From the NCBI GenBank assembly GCA_015183035.1, contig JACZZP010000013.1, forward strand, positions 1,984,001-2,048,000: a DNA stretch of 64,000 bases, written 5' to 3'. Origin of the DNA: Meloidogyne chitwoodi. Lineage: Eukaryota > Nematoda > Chromadorea > Rhabditida > Meloidogynidae. Below the pieces are notes generated by a model that saw nothing but the letters and a program-made list of their open reading frames with translations, searched no databases and had not been told where the DNA came from. This document shows, in pieces, positions 15,127 to 32,593 of this stretch (its first letter is position 1; each line of letters begins with the position of its first letter). Both the position numbers and the translations under genes were made by a program.

Positions 15127-17703
15127 TTATGCATAATTGTTTAAAATATTATTTTTATCTGGTTCAGCACATCCATTCTGTAAAAATTAAAAAATTATTA
15201 TTTAATTTTTTACCATTTTTTATTTTCCCCAATTTTTACCTCAAAATATAATTGATGTCCATTTCCAGAATGTTTGCAAAACGAACTAGGGTTACTTAAG
15301 CTATTTACATCGTAAAGCGTGCATCTTCCTTTAAGAGCGTCGAAAAAGCCACTCTGAATTATTTAAATTTTTTTGACATTTTGAAATTTCTCTTACCAAA
15401 CACTCAAAATCATTTGATAAAACACACAATTCAATACAAGCAGATAAGCCTTGAACATTTTTAGGCAAACCATCATATAATTCTTTGGGTGATATTGAAA
15501 TATCACTAAGCCTGTAGTCCATAAATGCTACAAATTCGGAGCAGCCAGTGAAGGGGGAGAAAGTTGCTAGGGAAGGGGACAATTAGTTTTGGATATTTTG
15601 TAATGTTTTTGGGTTTTGGACATTTTGTCATATTTTTGGGTTTTGGACATTTTGTCATATTTTTGGGTATTGGACATTTTGTCATATTTTTGGGTATTGG
15701 ACATTTTGTAATATTTTTGGGTTTTGGACATTTTGTAATATTTTTGGGTATTGGACATTTTGTCATATTTTCTATTTTTTGTATTTTGTAATATGTTTAA
15801 TTTTTTACATTTTAATATTTACCAGAATAGCAAAGTAGTCTAAAAGCTCTTTGAGTAAAATCAACTTCATCAGATGACTGAACTAACGTTGATGGAAATT
15901 CAATATTAGAATATGCAAATTCACATAATTTTTCGTTTTCATTGTAAGAAAAAGCATTACAACGTTTACTACGACCATTTTCATCAATAAAATTAATTGT
16001 TGAATTATTTGTACAAATTTTTGAACATTCTTTGGATGTTTCTGCATTAATGGAGAATTCTTTTGTTGTTCTGGCATTGAAACGGGCGTTTTCTACTGCT
16101 AACCAAATTGGCTGTTTTCCAATGCCACAACCTTATTGTGGGTGAGGAAATTTAAAAATTTTTTAATTTGGAGGATGTGTGGACAGTTCAAAGCTTGTCG
16201 AGAAAGTGTTAGATGTCTTTTTTGACCATAACTTTATTTAATTTTGAACAATAAACAATTTTGGTATCATTCGAAAGCTTAAAGTTTGCTTATTATTTCT
16301 TGTAATAAAACCAAATTAATTAAATAATTATCAAAAAAGTTGGAAAATAAAAAAGTGGATTTTTAGGATTTAATTGACTCTACCTTTGTTTTGACTGGTT
16401 GTATCAGAAAATGGTCATGAATTAAAATAAAGAGAAAAGAGAGCTCTTTCGATTGATACCAAATTTGTTTAGATTGGATAATCTCTGAGAAAGTTATGGA
16501 ACAAAAAGAGAGTTGTATCTATGGCACTGAAATGTCCTCTTTTACCTGTATTTTCTTGTTTTTGTTTTATTTTTTGTTGATTTTTAGTTTTCCAATAATT
16601 ATTTTCAATATTATAATTAATATTATTATCCAATCTTGGATGTCTTCTAATTTCTGGTTCTTCACCTAATAATTGTTTATTAGGTCTTTTCTTTATTTTT
16701 AACATTGAAACTGTTGGCATCATTAAATTTGTTTCTTCATATTCTGCTTCTTGTTGATTATTTTCTTCTTCTGATTGTTGATTTTCCTCCATTTGTTGTA
16801 ATTCTTTATCTATTTCCTCAAAGAAATTTTTTGAATCTGAAATTTAGGAAATTTTTTGAAATTTTGACATTTTTACTTTTTAACATTTTAAATTTTAATT
16901 TTTAACAAATTATTTACCTTTATTCTCTTCCTCCTCTTTCAATTTACTTTTATTATTTATTGTTGTAATATAACTCTGTTCTTCTTCATTAACAAAAAAT
17001 TCTTCAACTCTTTGTTGTTTTTCAGGCTCATTTTTTTCTGTTGTTGTAGATTGGGTTGTGTTTATAGGAAGATAGGTAACAGTTTCTTCTCTTCTTGACT
17101 TTATAATGATGGGAGGTATTATTGTATTTGTTCTGTTGTTATTTTCTTCCAGCTTTGGCTCTAAAGAAGGAATTGACATTTTGTAATATTTTTGCGTTAT
17201 TGGACATTTTGTCACATCTTGGGTTATTGGACATTTTGTAATATTTTTTGGGTTATTGGACATTTTGCAATATTTTCTACTTTTACCTATGCATTCTTTA
17301 GATTTAAGTTTTAAATACACAAATCCCCTTGCTGGTACAATATTATTAATATCACCAATAGTAAAATAATGGCAAATATGTTCATGTTTATCAAAAACAA
17401 TTGAAGCGCAGCGGCTCTTTAATTTTTTGGTTTTTAAATTATTTTATAAATCGACTTACTAAAGATCGAATACAGAAATCTGTGGAAAATTTGGGGAATT
17501 TTGAAATATTTTTTTCAAATTAAAATTCCCATACCAATGCAACGGTCCTCTCCGCCCCCAATTCTCCATTCGCTATGAAATGGCTGTATAAATTGTCCAC
17601 CTATAATTTTACGACCAGGATAACGATCAAAACAATGATTAAATTTATTAAGGTTAGCAGAAATAAAAATTCCAAAAATTAATAATAAAAATGTTAAAAG
17701 CAT
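15127..17703 (-). CDS. Secreted PAN/apple-domain protein
   Basis: Starts MLLTFLLLIFGIFISANLNK, a clear signal peptide. Exon order on the minus strand: a first PAN-like domain split over two exons (HCFDRYPGRKIIGG...GGEDRCI then SRCASIVFDKHEHICHYF...KSKECI), a low-complexity Glu/Asn/Thr linker in two exons (about 17177-16910 and 16850-16543), a second PAN domain (PIWLAVENARF...CSKIC...CNAFSYNENEKLCEFAY), a third (CSEFVAFMDYRLSD...CIELCVL...ECL-SGFFDALKGRCTLYD), and a final short exon NGCAEPDKNNILNNYA-stop at 15127. Cys spacing fits PAN_1 domains, which bind proteins or sugars in extracellular matrix, cuticle or secretions. No family name is assigned. Introns hold a 27-bp GGACATTTTG array and a MITE. 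Confidence 0.8.
15586..15790. repeat. 27-bp tandem array, GGACATTTTG family
   Basis: About seven copies of a 27-bp unit (TTTTGGACATTTTGTCATAT plus TTTTGGG). Because 27 is divisible by three, frames stay open on both strands, producing spurious repetitive ORFs. It lies in an intron of the PAN-domain gene. Confidence 0.9.
16205..16530. mobile_element. Inverted-repeat MITE in a PAN-gene intron
   Basis: Left arm 16205-16280 and right arm 16442-16530 are imperfect reverse complements about 75 bp long. They share CCATAACTTT and TGGTATCATTCGAAAG (TGGTATCAATCGAAAG in the other arm). The middle is AT-rich and non-coding. The right arm ends about 12 bp from a splice donor. Confidence 0.75.
17172..17280. 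repeat. GGACATTTTG repeat cluster
   Basis: Four units of the form ttggacattttgtaatatttttgggtta within an intron of the PAN-domain gene, same family as the array at 15586-15790. It creates a spurious open extension of the adjacent exon. Confidence 0.8.
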
Positions 17704-17967
17704 TATTTTTATTGGGGAAATTATTTTTAAAAAAATTTTAATTTAAAATGAGGTTTGTGATTTTACTTTAATTAACTGATTGACAACGCGACCTAATTTT
17801 TCTGATATGTGGGTGAATGTTTTAATTTTCTTTTTTATCTTATTCCTGTAATTTTTAGCTTGTTAATCGGAGCGCGCATTTTTTCTATTAGCAATCAATC
17901 ACTTTCACTTACATATTTTTTGTTTATATGTATTTTTAAAGTGGGAGGGGTCAACCCAATTGTAATT

Positions 17968-18056
17968 TGCAAGTTTATTTTCTGATATTTGTATTTTTCA
18001 AGTTTATTTTCTGATATTGTATTTTTCAAGTTTATTTTCTGATTTCAAGTTTAAAA
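17968..18056. repeat. Short tandem array of 24-28 bp units
   Basis: Three to four copies of CAAGTTTATTTTCTGATATT between the start of the PAN-domain gene and the 3' end of VPS4; combines the AAGTTT and TTCTGAT motifs seen elsewhere. Confidence 0.7.
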
Positions 18057-18158
18057 TTTTGTTTAGATGTGTACACATGCAAAAATAAAGAAATATTCCA
18101 TTACACACTTACAAAATAAATTGAGAGAATTTCCAAATAATTTTTATTTATATTTTAA

Positions 18159-21626
<3,468 letters not shown>

Positions 21627-21939
21627 ATAAAATTAAAAAAAATATCTTTTTAAATAAAACTTAAGAAATATGTTAAAAAAGAAATATATAAATTTAAAAA
21701 ATTTATATGAGTAAGAATATTTGTTATTTTAAAGTTTTATAACCAATAGTTCATTAGGTGTTAAGAAATTTAACTAAAGAAAGTATTCAAAATGTCAACT
21801 TTTCAAAATATCTAAAAATAAAAATGTCAATAGCTTCTATAAAAGGGGCATATTTTGTGAAAAGTTTTTCATTTGTGTTTTATTCAATCAATTATTATCT
21901 TTGTTTTTAGTTTGTTCTAAGGCACTGTTGAGCTAAAAA
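21627..21939. promoter_or_regulatory. Divergent promoter region VPS4 / malic enzyme
   Basis: The 313 bp between the two divergent start codons must contain the 5' regions of both genes. It includes ataaaaggggcatattttgtg near 21838 and ttgtttttag near 21901, a possible trans-splice acceptor for malic enzyme. No specific factor site is claimed. Confidence 0.5.
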
Positions 21940-25296
<3,357 letters not shown>

Positions 25297-25771
25297 ATGA
25301 GAATATATCAATCAATATTATTATTAAAAAGTATATTCGGTGTGAACTACTTTTAAAAATATATTATTTTAAATTAATTCTGTGCATAATCAACAACCTC
25401 GAGTGACTCTCTCTGCCTTTAATTAATTATTGTATTTATATGTGCAGTTTTTACTAATTAGGATCTTCATTTTTCTCTTTTTGTTGTTTCTAATGAGGCT
25501 TATATTTATGTTAGGATGTTCAGAAAAGGTTTTTTTTTATTTATTTATTGGAAAAATATGAGTGGATATTTTTTTAAGCAAAATAGGAATTCGGAAAAAC
25601 AAGCTCTTTCTCAGTTTCTTTAATTTATTGTAAAAATTTGGAATTTTTCACAATAATTTTTTTTGAACATCCTGGTATTTTCCTATTCTCCCTTTTTCCC
25701 ACAAATTTATACTTAGATATATATTAAATTTGTTTAATTAAATATAATAGTGAATAGATTAGGAAATTTTT

Positions 25772-26836
25772 TTAAGATTCTCCTTGTCGCATTTTTACCA
25801 TAATTTCCCCTAACATTTTGTTGCACATGGCTGCATATCTATATATATTTATATTTAATTTTTTAAATAAAAATAAATATATTTTTAATTAAATTTTAAA
25901 AGTTAAATCTTTCATTTATTTTTTTAAATCTTACGGATTCATTGCTACCAATTGATTTTTTGCAAAGCTTGATCCTAATTCTGCAGCTTTTTCAAATTCA
26001 AGCTTAAAAATCAGAACTAAAAATATTTAATTATTTAAACTTTCCGGAAAAGTCTGTTTTTTTTTTATTTAAAAATTCTTTAAATTTTAATTCTGATTTA
26101 TTGTTTCCGAAAAGTTTTAATTCTGATTTATTGTTTCCGAAAAGTTTTAATTCTGATTTATTGTTTCCGGAAAGTTTTAATTCTGATTTATTGTTTCCGG
26201 AAAGTTTTAATTCTGATTTTGTTTTTTTTTATTTTTAGAAAAACCTTTGCAAATTCTTCTTCATTATTTAGCCGATGAATTAATGCAAGTTGTATATATG
26301 CTTGCGCAGCAGAATATCCTTTACTTTTGCTTAATTCAAGTGATTTGTTTAAATCAATTTTGGCTTCTTCAACTTTCCCCATAAGACGATAAAGCTGTGC
26401 GCGATTGTTGTAAACAGATGGGTTTTGAGGACAAATCTGTTGTTAGGTTTATTTATTTTTTTAATAATTTTTTGTTATTTTTAAAATAATTTTTTCTGAT
26501 TTTTTATTTTTGATAAAATTTATTTAATTTTATTTTTTAATACCTCAATTGCATTATTAAACTTTTCCAATGCTTTTTCTAATTGATCACTTTCCGCATA
26601 TTTAACTCCCTCCAAATTAATAATTTCGCTTTCTTTGTAATTTTGTATTTGTGAATAATCATCTAAAAAATTTAATTGAATTTTTTAATTTTTAATCACC
26701 TTTTTCATCATCATCCTTTTTTTCTTCTGTTTCAAATTTAAAAGGTAAATTTGGATTCAAAATCATATTCAAAACTTCCTAAAAATATATTTTATTTAAA
26801 TTATTAAAACTTAACCTTATCCCTCTGTGAACACAT
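25772..26836 (-). CDS. TTC36: TTC36-like tetratricopeptide repeat protein
   Basis: Small three-TPR protein; in vertebrates TTC36 acts as an HSP70-binding/metabolic regulator (family knowledge). Starts MCSQRDK-EVLNMILNPNLPF like the family start AIFNPDTPF. Then ESEIINLEGVKYAESDQLEKALEKFNNAIE, ICPQNPSVYNNRAQLYRLMGKVEEAKIDLNKSLEL, AAQAYIQLALIHRLNNEEEFAK, LEFEKAAELGSSFAKNQLVAMNP and the end AAMCNKMLGEIMVKMRQGES-stop (25772-25774), matching the family C-terminus closely. Five or six exons. One intron carries a 30-bp tandem array. The start codon is 210 bp from the divergent ClpP start. Confidence 0.92.
26083..26220 (+). repeat. 30-bp tandem array with TTTCCGGAAA
   Basis: Four and a half copies of a 30-bp unit TTTTAATTCTGATTTATTG plus TTTCCGAAAAG; later copies carry a perfect palindrome TTTCCGGAAA. 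In a TTC36 intron. Confidence 0.9.
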
Positions 26837-27046
26837 TTTTTTTTAATATTTTATAATTGAAAAATAATTTTCTGATGAGCAAATTCTCTCTTCACTTTTT
26901 GTGTTTTTAATTGATTATTCTATGCTGAAACGTGATTGATCACTCTCTCTTTTTCTTTTTGTTTAATTAATTATTTTTGGTCATTAGAGTCTTAATAATA
27001 AATTTTATGTTTTTTAGATTTTTAAATTTAATTTCTTTATTCAATA
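26837..27046. promoter_or_regulatory. Divergent promoter region TTC36 / ClpP
   Basis: The 210 bp between the two start codons must hold the 5' regions of both genes. Contains tgttttttagattttt upstream of ClpP, a possible trans-splice acceptor. No factor site assigned. Confidence 0.45.
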
Positions 27047-28297
27047 ATGCTCATCATTAATTCGTTTCGCAGCATTACTAGAGCTTTTTCTCTGTCCGCT
27101 CCTGCAAAGATAGGCGTACCTTTGGGTAATTTATATAATTTAAAATTTTCAAAAAAATTATTTTTTTTTTGAATTTCAGTACTTGACAATGATGGGAGAG
27201 TTGGTTAGTTTTTAATTTAAATAATTAAAAAATATTTTTGCTTTTTACAGAACGTTTTTATGATATTTATTCTCGGCTGTTAAAGGATAGAATTATTTGC
27301 GTTATGACACAGGTTGCAATAAATTAATATTGTTCCTTTAAAAGAATGTTGGGAAAATACAAAATCAGAATTTTCTAAAAATACAAAATCAGAATTCTCT
27401 AAAAATACAAAATCAGAATTCTCTAAAAATACAAAATCAGAATTCTCTAAAAATACAAAATCAGAATCCTCTAAAAATACAAAATCAGAATTATTTTAAT
27501 GGATAAAAATACAAAATATTATTTTTTCCTTTAATTTAAGCAGAATTTTAATTTAAACACTCTTTAAATTTCAACAGATTAACGACTACACTGCAGCATC
27601 AATAATTGCACAATTGTTATTTCTTCAGGGGGAAAGTGGAAAAAGTCCAATAAATATGTACATAAACTGTCCTGGTTATTTTTTAATTTATTAAAAAAAA
27701 ATTTTTTTTAATTTTTAGGAGGCGTTGTCACTGCTGGTCTGGGCATTTATGACACGTATTTTTAAAAATTGGAATTATTTTTATCTTTATTAATTTAAAA
27801 TTAGAATGCAATACATTTCTGCGCCAGTGTCTACTTGGTGTAAGTACAATATAAATATTAAAATTTTTTTTTAATTTTTTAAAGGTATTGGACAGGCTTG
27901 TTCAATGGGTAGTTTATTGTTAGCAGCAGGAGAAAAGGGAATGCGTGTTTCACTGCCAAATGCACGAATTATGGTTTGTTTAAATTATTTAAAATAAAAA
28001 AAAATATTTTCAAAGGTCCATCAACCCTCAGGCGGTGCTCAAGGAATGGCTTCAGATGTTTTAATTATGGCTGAAGAATTAAGTCGAAATCGAGAACGAT
28101 TAAATCAGATTTATGCTTTTCACACTGGACAGACTGTGGAGAAAATAGCTGAAACATTAGATAGGTTGGGAACTTTAATTAATTTAAAAAAAGTTAAAAA
28201 AATAATTAGGGATCGTTTTATGAGTGCTCATGAAGCATTGGATTTTGGCTTAATAGATAAAATTGAAACCCACAATGGATCTTCTCCACCAATTTAA
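27047..28297 (+). CDS. clpp-1: Mitochondrial ATP-dependent Clp protease, ClpP subunit
   Basis: Serine protease of the mitochondrial matrix, partner of ClpX, linked to the mitochondrial unfolded protein response in nematodes. The presequence [21 protein letters not shown] is Arg/Ser-rich with no acids. Then [76 protein letters not shown] (catalytic Ser), [17 protein letters not shown] (catalytic His), and [18 protein letters not shown] (catalytic Asp in DR). Ends [14 protein letters not shown]. About ten exons, several under 100 bp. A 24-bp TCAGAATTC array fills one intron. All three catalytic residues are intact. Confidence 0.95.
27358..27502 (-). repeat. 24-bp tandem array, TCAGAATTCTC
   Basis: Six copies of a 24-bp unit CTAAAAATACAAAATCAGAA plus TTCT in a ClpP intron. 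Confidence 0.9.
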
Positions 28298-29315
28298 GTA
28301 TTTTAGAAAATATAGTAATATTTGTTGTAAATCAGAAAATTGTATTTTTTTAATTACAATTAAAAAAGAGATAAAACACAAAACAAAAAAACAATTTAAA
28401 AAAATTACAACTTTACAATTAAATAACAGAATTACAACTTTTAACAAACTTAAAAACACAAACTTTTCTTTACAATCAAAAATCAGAATTTTTAATTACA
28501 AACTACTCTTCTTTACATTAATATTTTAAAAATCTAATTTTTCCATTTTCTCAAAAAATACAAAGGTTTTTGATGGATTTTTAAATACTACCAAACATTT
28601 TTGCTGATAAGAGAGTAGTGGTTGTATATTTTAGGGAGAGAGTGAATTTCGTTTCATTTTTTTCTTTTTCTTATCAATACTAATTTTATGGCACAATTTT
28701 TTTTCTTTTACTAATTTTTGGGCATTCTATTTCTCTCATTTTTATTAAATAAATATTAAAAAAATAATATTTATTTACATATATATATATATTTAATTGT
28801 CCGGTCAATAAGACAATTTTTTGATGCTCCGATTAAAATATATATCAAACAAAAATGGGAAGGGAGGGACTCTGAATTTGTGTGCTTATCTTTTAGAGTT
28901 TTGTACACAAACAGTTTTAATTATTATACTCTTTCTCATATTAACTTTTAGAACATCTTAATTGTTTAAAAATTATAAAAATATTTTTCCTCTTTTTATA
29001 AACAATTCTTTGGCCTTTTCTCTTTATTTTTTATTAAATTAAATTTTTCCAAAATTTCCACAAAATCTCTTCAATGTGCGTAATAAAGCGCGATTAGAAG
29101 TGCATAAAATCGTTTCTTTGTATTTAAAATAGCTGATATTATGCACCTTCTTATTGCGCTTATATTTGCGTTAGAAAATGAGACGAAATTCTAATTTTAA
29201 AAAATTAAAATAATAATCAAAAAATGACAAAATTATTAAAAATATATATACATAAAATATCCGTATAATAAAACTGAATAGAAAAGTAAAAAATAATGTC
29301 AAAAAAACCTCTGTT
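28298..29315. other. Intergenic region between convergent ClpP and CLN3
   Basis: No gene. Starts with about 200 bp of A-rich sequence with TCAGAA motifs, then ATATAT microsatellite at 28777-28793. A strong imperfect hairpin at 29081-29161 is listed separately. Confidence 0.65.
29081..29161. ncRNA. Candidate hairpin RNA or short foldback element
   Basis: Left arm AAGCGCGATTAGAAG and TGCATAAAATC pairs with right arm GATATTATGCA and CTTCTTATTGCGCTT: about 24 of 27 positions pair, with one bulge and two mismatches, and a loop of about 20-25 nt. Size and shape fit a microRNA precursor, but a MITE remnant would look the same. Strand undetermined. Confidence 0.4.
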
Positions 29316-31461
29316 CTACCAACGATGATCACAAATGAAATTATGCGCGTATATAGAAGAAAACCCGGCAAATACAATACCAAGAGAATCTGCAATTGTG
29401 GCAAAACTTATACAAAATTCGCGGTTTGCCTTTGAAACCTTTAAAAAATAAATTAATTAATTTAAAATAATTAAAAATTTTAAAAACCGTTTTATGAATA
29501 GCACTAAAAGTGTTAACATAAGCAGCACCGCCTAACAATCCTTCATAAAAAATAATAAACATAAGCAGAAGAATATGAGGAAAATGAGCCAATCCATTAA
29601 GTGATTCGAAGAAAAGTAGCAAAGCATTAATAATTTGAAGAAGAGCAAGCATTGGAAGAAACGCTGATCTTATAGGGAAAAACTTGATTGATGAACGACT
29701 GATAAATACGCCTGACTGAAAAAAGAGGTGAAAATCAGAATTTATTAATTTTTATAAAAATGGGGAGAAACGTAATTAAGCATTTTCGGAAAATGTATTT
29801 TAAAAAGAAAATACAAAAATCAGAATTACTTAAAAAATACAAAATAAGCCAGAATTAAACTTTGAGGAATGTAAAAATCAGAATTAATTTTTGTAAAAAA
29901 CCCAGAACTAAACTTTCCGGAAAAAGAATAAAAACCAGAATTAATTATAATTTTAAATAAATAAACCTGATAAAGAACCTGATACCACCTATATTGCTGC
30001 ATAGGACTAAGATTAAAAGAAGTAGCACAATCAAATACAAGCAATTCAACCAATCCTTGGTTAATAAAATATTCAGAGAAATAAACAATTGCAAGGGGAA
30101 CCATAAATCGTAATAAAGGCTAAAAATTGGAAAAAAATTAATTTAAAAAAATAATAATAAAAACCCTATCCATCCTAATTTTTGTACAAGCACTTTTGCG
30201 TAAAGTTTGCCTTTCATCTAAACAATTTCCATGCAAAAGTCTTTGTAAATCATCTCCGGAAGATGAAGCAAATGATTCAGTTATGGTCTAAAAAGGGTTT
30301 TAAAAAATTAAAAAAAATAATTAATTAACCGGAGAAAATCCCATCCTTCTTCTTTGAAAAATATTAAAAGTCGTCAAACTACTCAAAGAAGGCCAACGTA
30401 GCCATATTCTATGGGTCGTGGGCGGACATTTAAGTAAAATTCCATAAGAAAATGCCAAAATAATTGGAACAATAAGCATTAATAATAATGCTTGTTTTGC
30501 ATTTAATCCAAGAATTCGATGATCTGTGAGAGCAGCAAATGCAAGTGAACCAAAAATTCCAGCTCCGCCAGTGCCGGAGGACCAATAAGAAATTACGTCA
30601 CTGAAAAAATGTGTAATTATTTTATAGTTATGGGTTTTGAAGGTTTCTAGTTATGATTTGTATTTTTTGAATATTTAATTCTAATTTTTTAATTATACTA
30701 ACAAACTTGTGAAAATGTGAAGAAAGTGAAAGATAAGTAATTTCTCCAAGACCAGCACCTAGACTAGCAAAAACAACACCTTTAAAAATTAAAATAAAAT
30801 TTTAAAATAAAAAAAATAAATAAACCTAAAATTCCAACAAAAATTGTATCAGAATATGCAACAAGTAAATAACTCAAAGTTTGAAAAAACAAAACTAGCA
30901 AGTGCCTCAATGAAAAAGGGATTACATGTAAAGTAAATGGAGCTAGCAATTTAATTGCAAGTGAAGGCAAAATGTCTGCGAGAAGGACAGCACCCGTTGA
31001 AATATTTGAGCATTTTATGTATTTTGTGTTTTTCTGAAAAATAGGGATTTAAGAAAATAAGGAAAGTTAAGGTTTTCTCAAATTTATTTTTCTATTCTTT
31101 TCCTTAGGCACAAGTCACTCCACTATTCGATAAAATTATTGAAATAAATATTAATTTCATTCCCCTTTGCTTACACAATTACTTTTTTAAATTAAATTAA
31201 CTAACTACACATCCAGTGTCAATAGAAGATTCATCAGATTTTTCAAGAATATCCTTTGCAGCACTGAGCATCACTACATAACCAAAATTATTGCATAAAC
31301 CGAGTAACCTTTAAAAGTGATTTAATTAATTCTTTATTTCTAATAAAATACCAAAATGCTAATAAATTCCTTCTTGAAATGGATTCATCAACATGACGTC
31401 GAACAGAGAAAGTGGAAGATGAAATGTCATCAGGTTCAGGTGTTGCACTATTACCTATCAT
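29316..31461 (-). CDS. cln-3: CLN3/battenin, lysosomal membrane protein
   Basis: Polytopic lysosomal protein whose human homologue is mutated in juvenile Batten disease. The start [22 protein letters not shown] is cytosolic, then [27 protein letters not shown], the diagnostic [134 protein letters not shown], and the end [13 protein letters not shown]...FICDHRW-stop (TAG at 29316-29318). Around ten exons. Two lines of family evidence, the ADILP block and [13 protein letters not shown], are unmistakable. The gene is divergent from the zyxin-like gene with about 1.1 kb between starts. Confidence 0.95.
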
Positions 31462-31511
31462 TTATTTGAAAAGTATAAGCTTAAAACAGATAAATTAAAG
31501 TAAAAGCGGGA

Positions 31512-31652
31512 GGGACAATCCCGACTAGTCGCCGGACGATTAGGCCATGTAGTCTCTCGCTTCCTTTTTATCTCTAATTCTCTTCATTACATATACTATT
31601 GCGCGCCTAGATGGCCAGCGCCTAGTCGGTCGGCGCCTAGTTGGGCATACCC
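31512..31652. mobile_element. GC-rich MITE with about 35-bp inverted termini
   Basis: The left end (GGGACAATCCCGACTAGTCG then CCGGACGATTAGGC) and the reverse complement of the right end (GGGTATGCCCAACTAGGCGC then CGACCGACTAGGC) match at about 70% over 35 bp. The right end also contains three 15-bp direct units starting GCGCCTAG. It is a GC island in AT-rich DNA. Confidence 0.7.
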
Positions 31653-31883
31653 ATTTCGAGACGAAAACAGTTTTAGACAGTTTTAGATTTACATTTATTT
31701 TTAAATCGTCTCGTTAATAAATTTTCTGCCTTTTATTTTTTTAATGTTATTTATTTTTGTATTAAGACAATAATTTAGTTAATTTTGCCTTCATTTTCTT
31801 TCGGTTCATTTTTCAAAAAGAATTTTTGAACAATTTTTACAGGTTAAAATTATATAAATTAGATTCAATTTGGTTTTATATAG

Positions 31884-32020
31884 GTCGATGTTTCAACTTA
31901 TGGTGGCGGCGTTTGGTGAACTTGGTTTGACCGCGATTTCAGTATTGTTGGATTTAAAGGACCACAGGGCGAAATTCTACACAAACTTTATGATTTTGGA
32001 CAACTAATTCCTCATTAAAG
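31884..32020 (+). pseudogene. Aspartyl aminopeptidase (M18) pseudo-exon with in-frame stop
   Basis: After an acceptor-like tatatag, the frame reads VDVSTYGGGVW, stop (TGA), TWFDRDFSIVGFKGPQGEIL, HKLYDFGQLIPH, stop. TYGGGxWxTWFDRD is the hallmark of M18 aspartyl aminopeptidases (DNPEP). The in-frame TGA between W and T replaces a codon, and no neighbouring M18 exons are found. It looks like an isolated decayed exon. Confidence 0.7.
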
Positions 32021-32593
32021 GTTTATTTTGTTTTTTTAACTATCAATTATTATTTTGGAATATTAGTGAATTGACTAAGAGCTTTTTATTATTCCCATTT
32101 CTATCAATATCGTTTGTTTTTCATGATATAACATTTGTATATAGTTAATATAGAGGTATAAAGTGTGGGCGGGGGAAATTTAAGTTTTTGATGACATGTG
32201 TTCGAGAATAAATGAAAAAGAAGAAAAAAAGAATTTTTTTATTTGAAGATTTTTTCTTTTTTTCATTCATTTATTTTTAGTCGGAAATCACTGAACATAA
32301 TAAGCGGCTTTTTACTAGTAAAAGTATAAAAAGCTGCAAATGCTTTTTTCTCTCTTTATAAACTTGAAAGGGTAAGAGAGGGAAAAAAGTTTATTTATTA
32401 AATCTATAATTATGTTATAGAAAAATACGAGAATTGTTGTGTTTTTTGTATTTTCAGAATGTTTTTAGAAATCAGAATGTTTTGTATTTTCACATATTAA
32501 AATAAAATACATTTTATTAATTTAGTGCAAATAAAATACAAAGGACTGCGCTCTGCCCTTATATAAGTGTTTTCTCAACAATAAATATATCAG

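Larger units (their letters stand above)
31462..32593. other. Intergenic region CLN3 - zyxin-like gene
   Basis: Contains the GC-rich inverted-repeat element (31512-31652) and an aspartyl aminopeptidase-like pseudo-exon (31884-32020), both annotated separately. The remainder is AT-rich with no open frame I can support. Confidence 0.65.

Noticed and set aside
15506..15791. Open frames of 63-86 codons on both strands, repeating KMSNTQKYY- or GHFVIFLG-like units
   Set aside because: They are translations of the 27-bp tandem array; its length is a multiple of three so frames stay open. No gene structure.
28263..28529. An 88-codon Lys/Asn-rich ORF overlapping the ClpP end
   Set aside because: Starts inside the ClpP last exon in another frame and continues into A-rich repeats with TCAGAA motifs.
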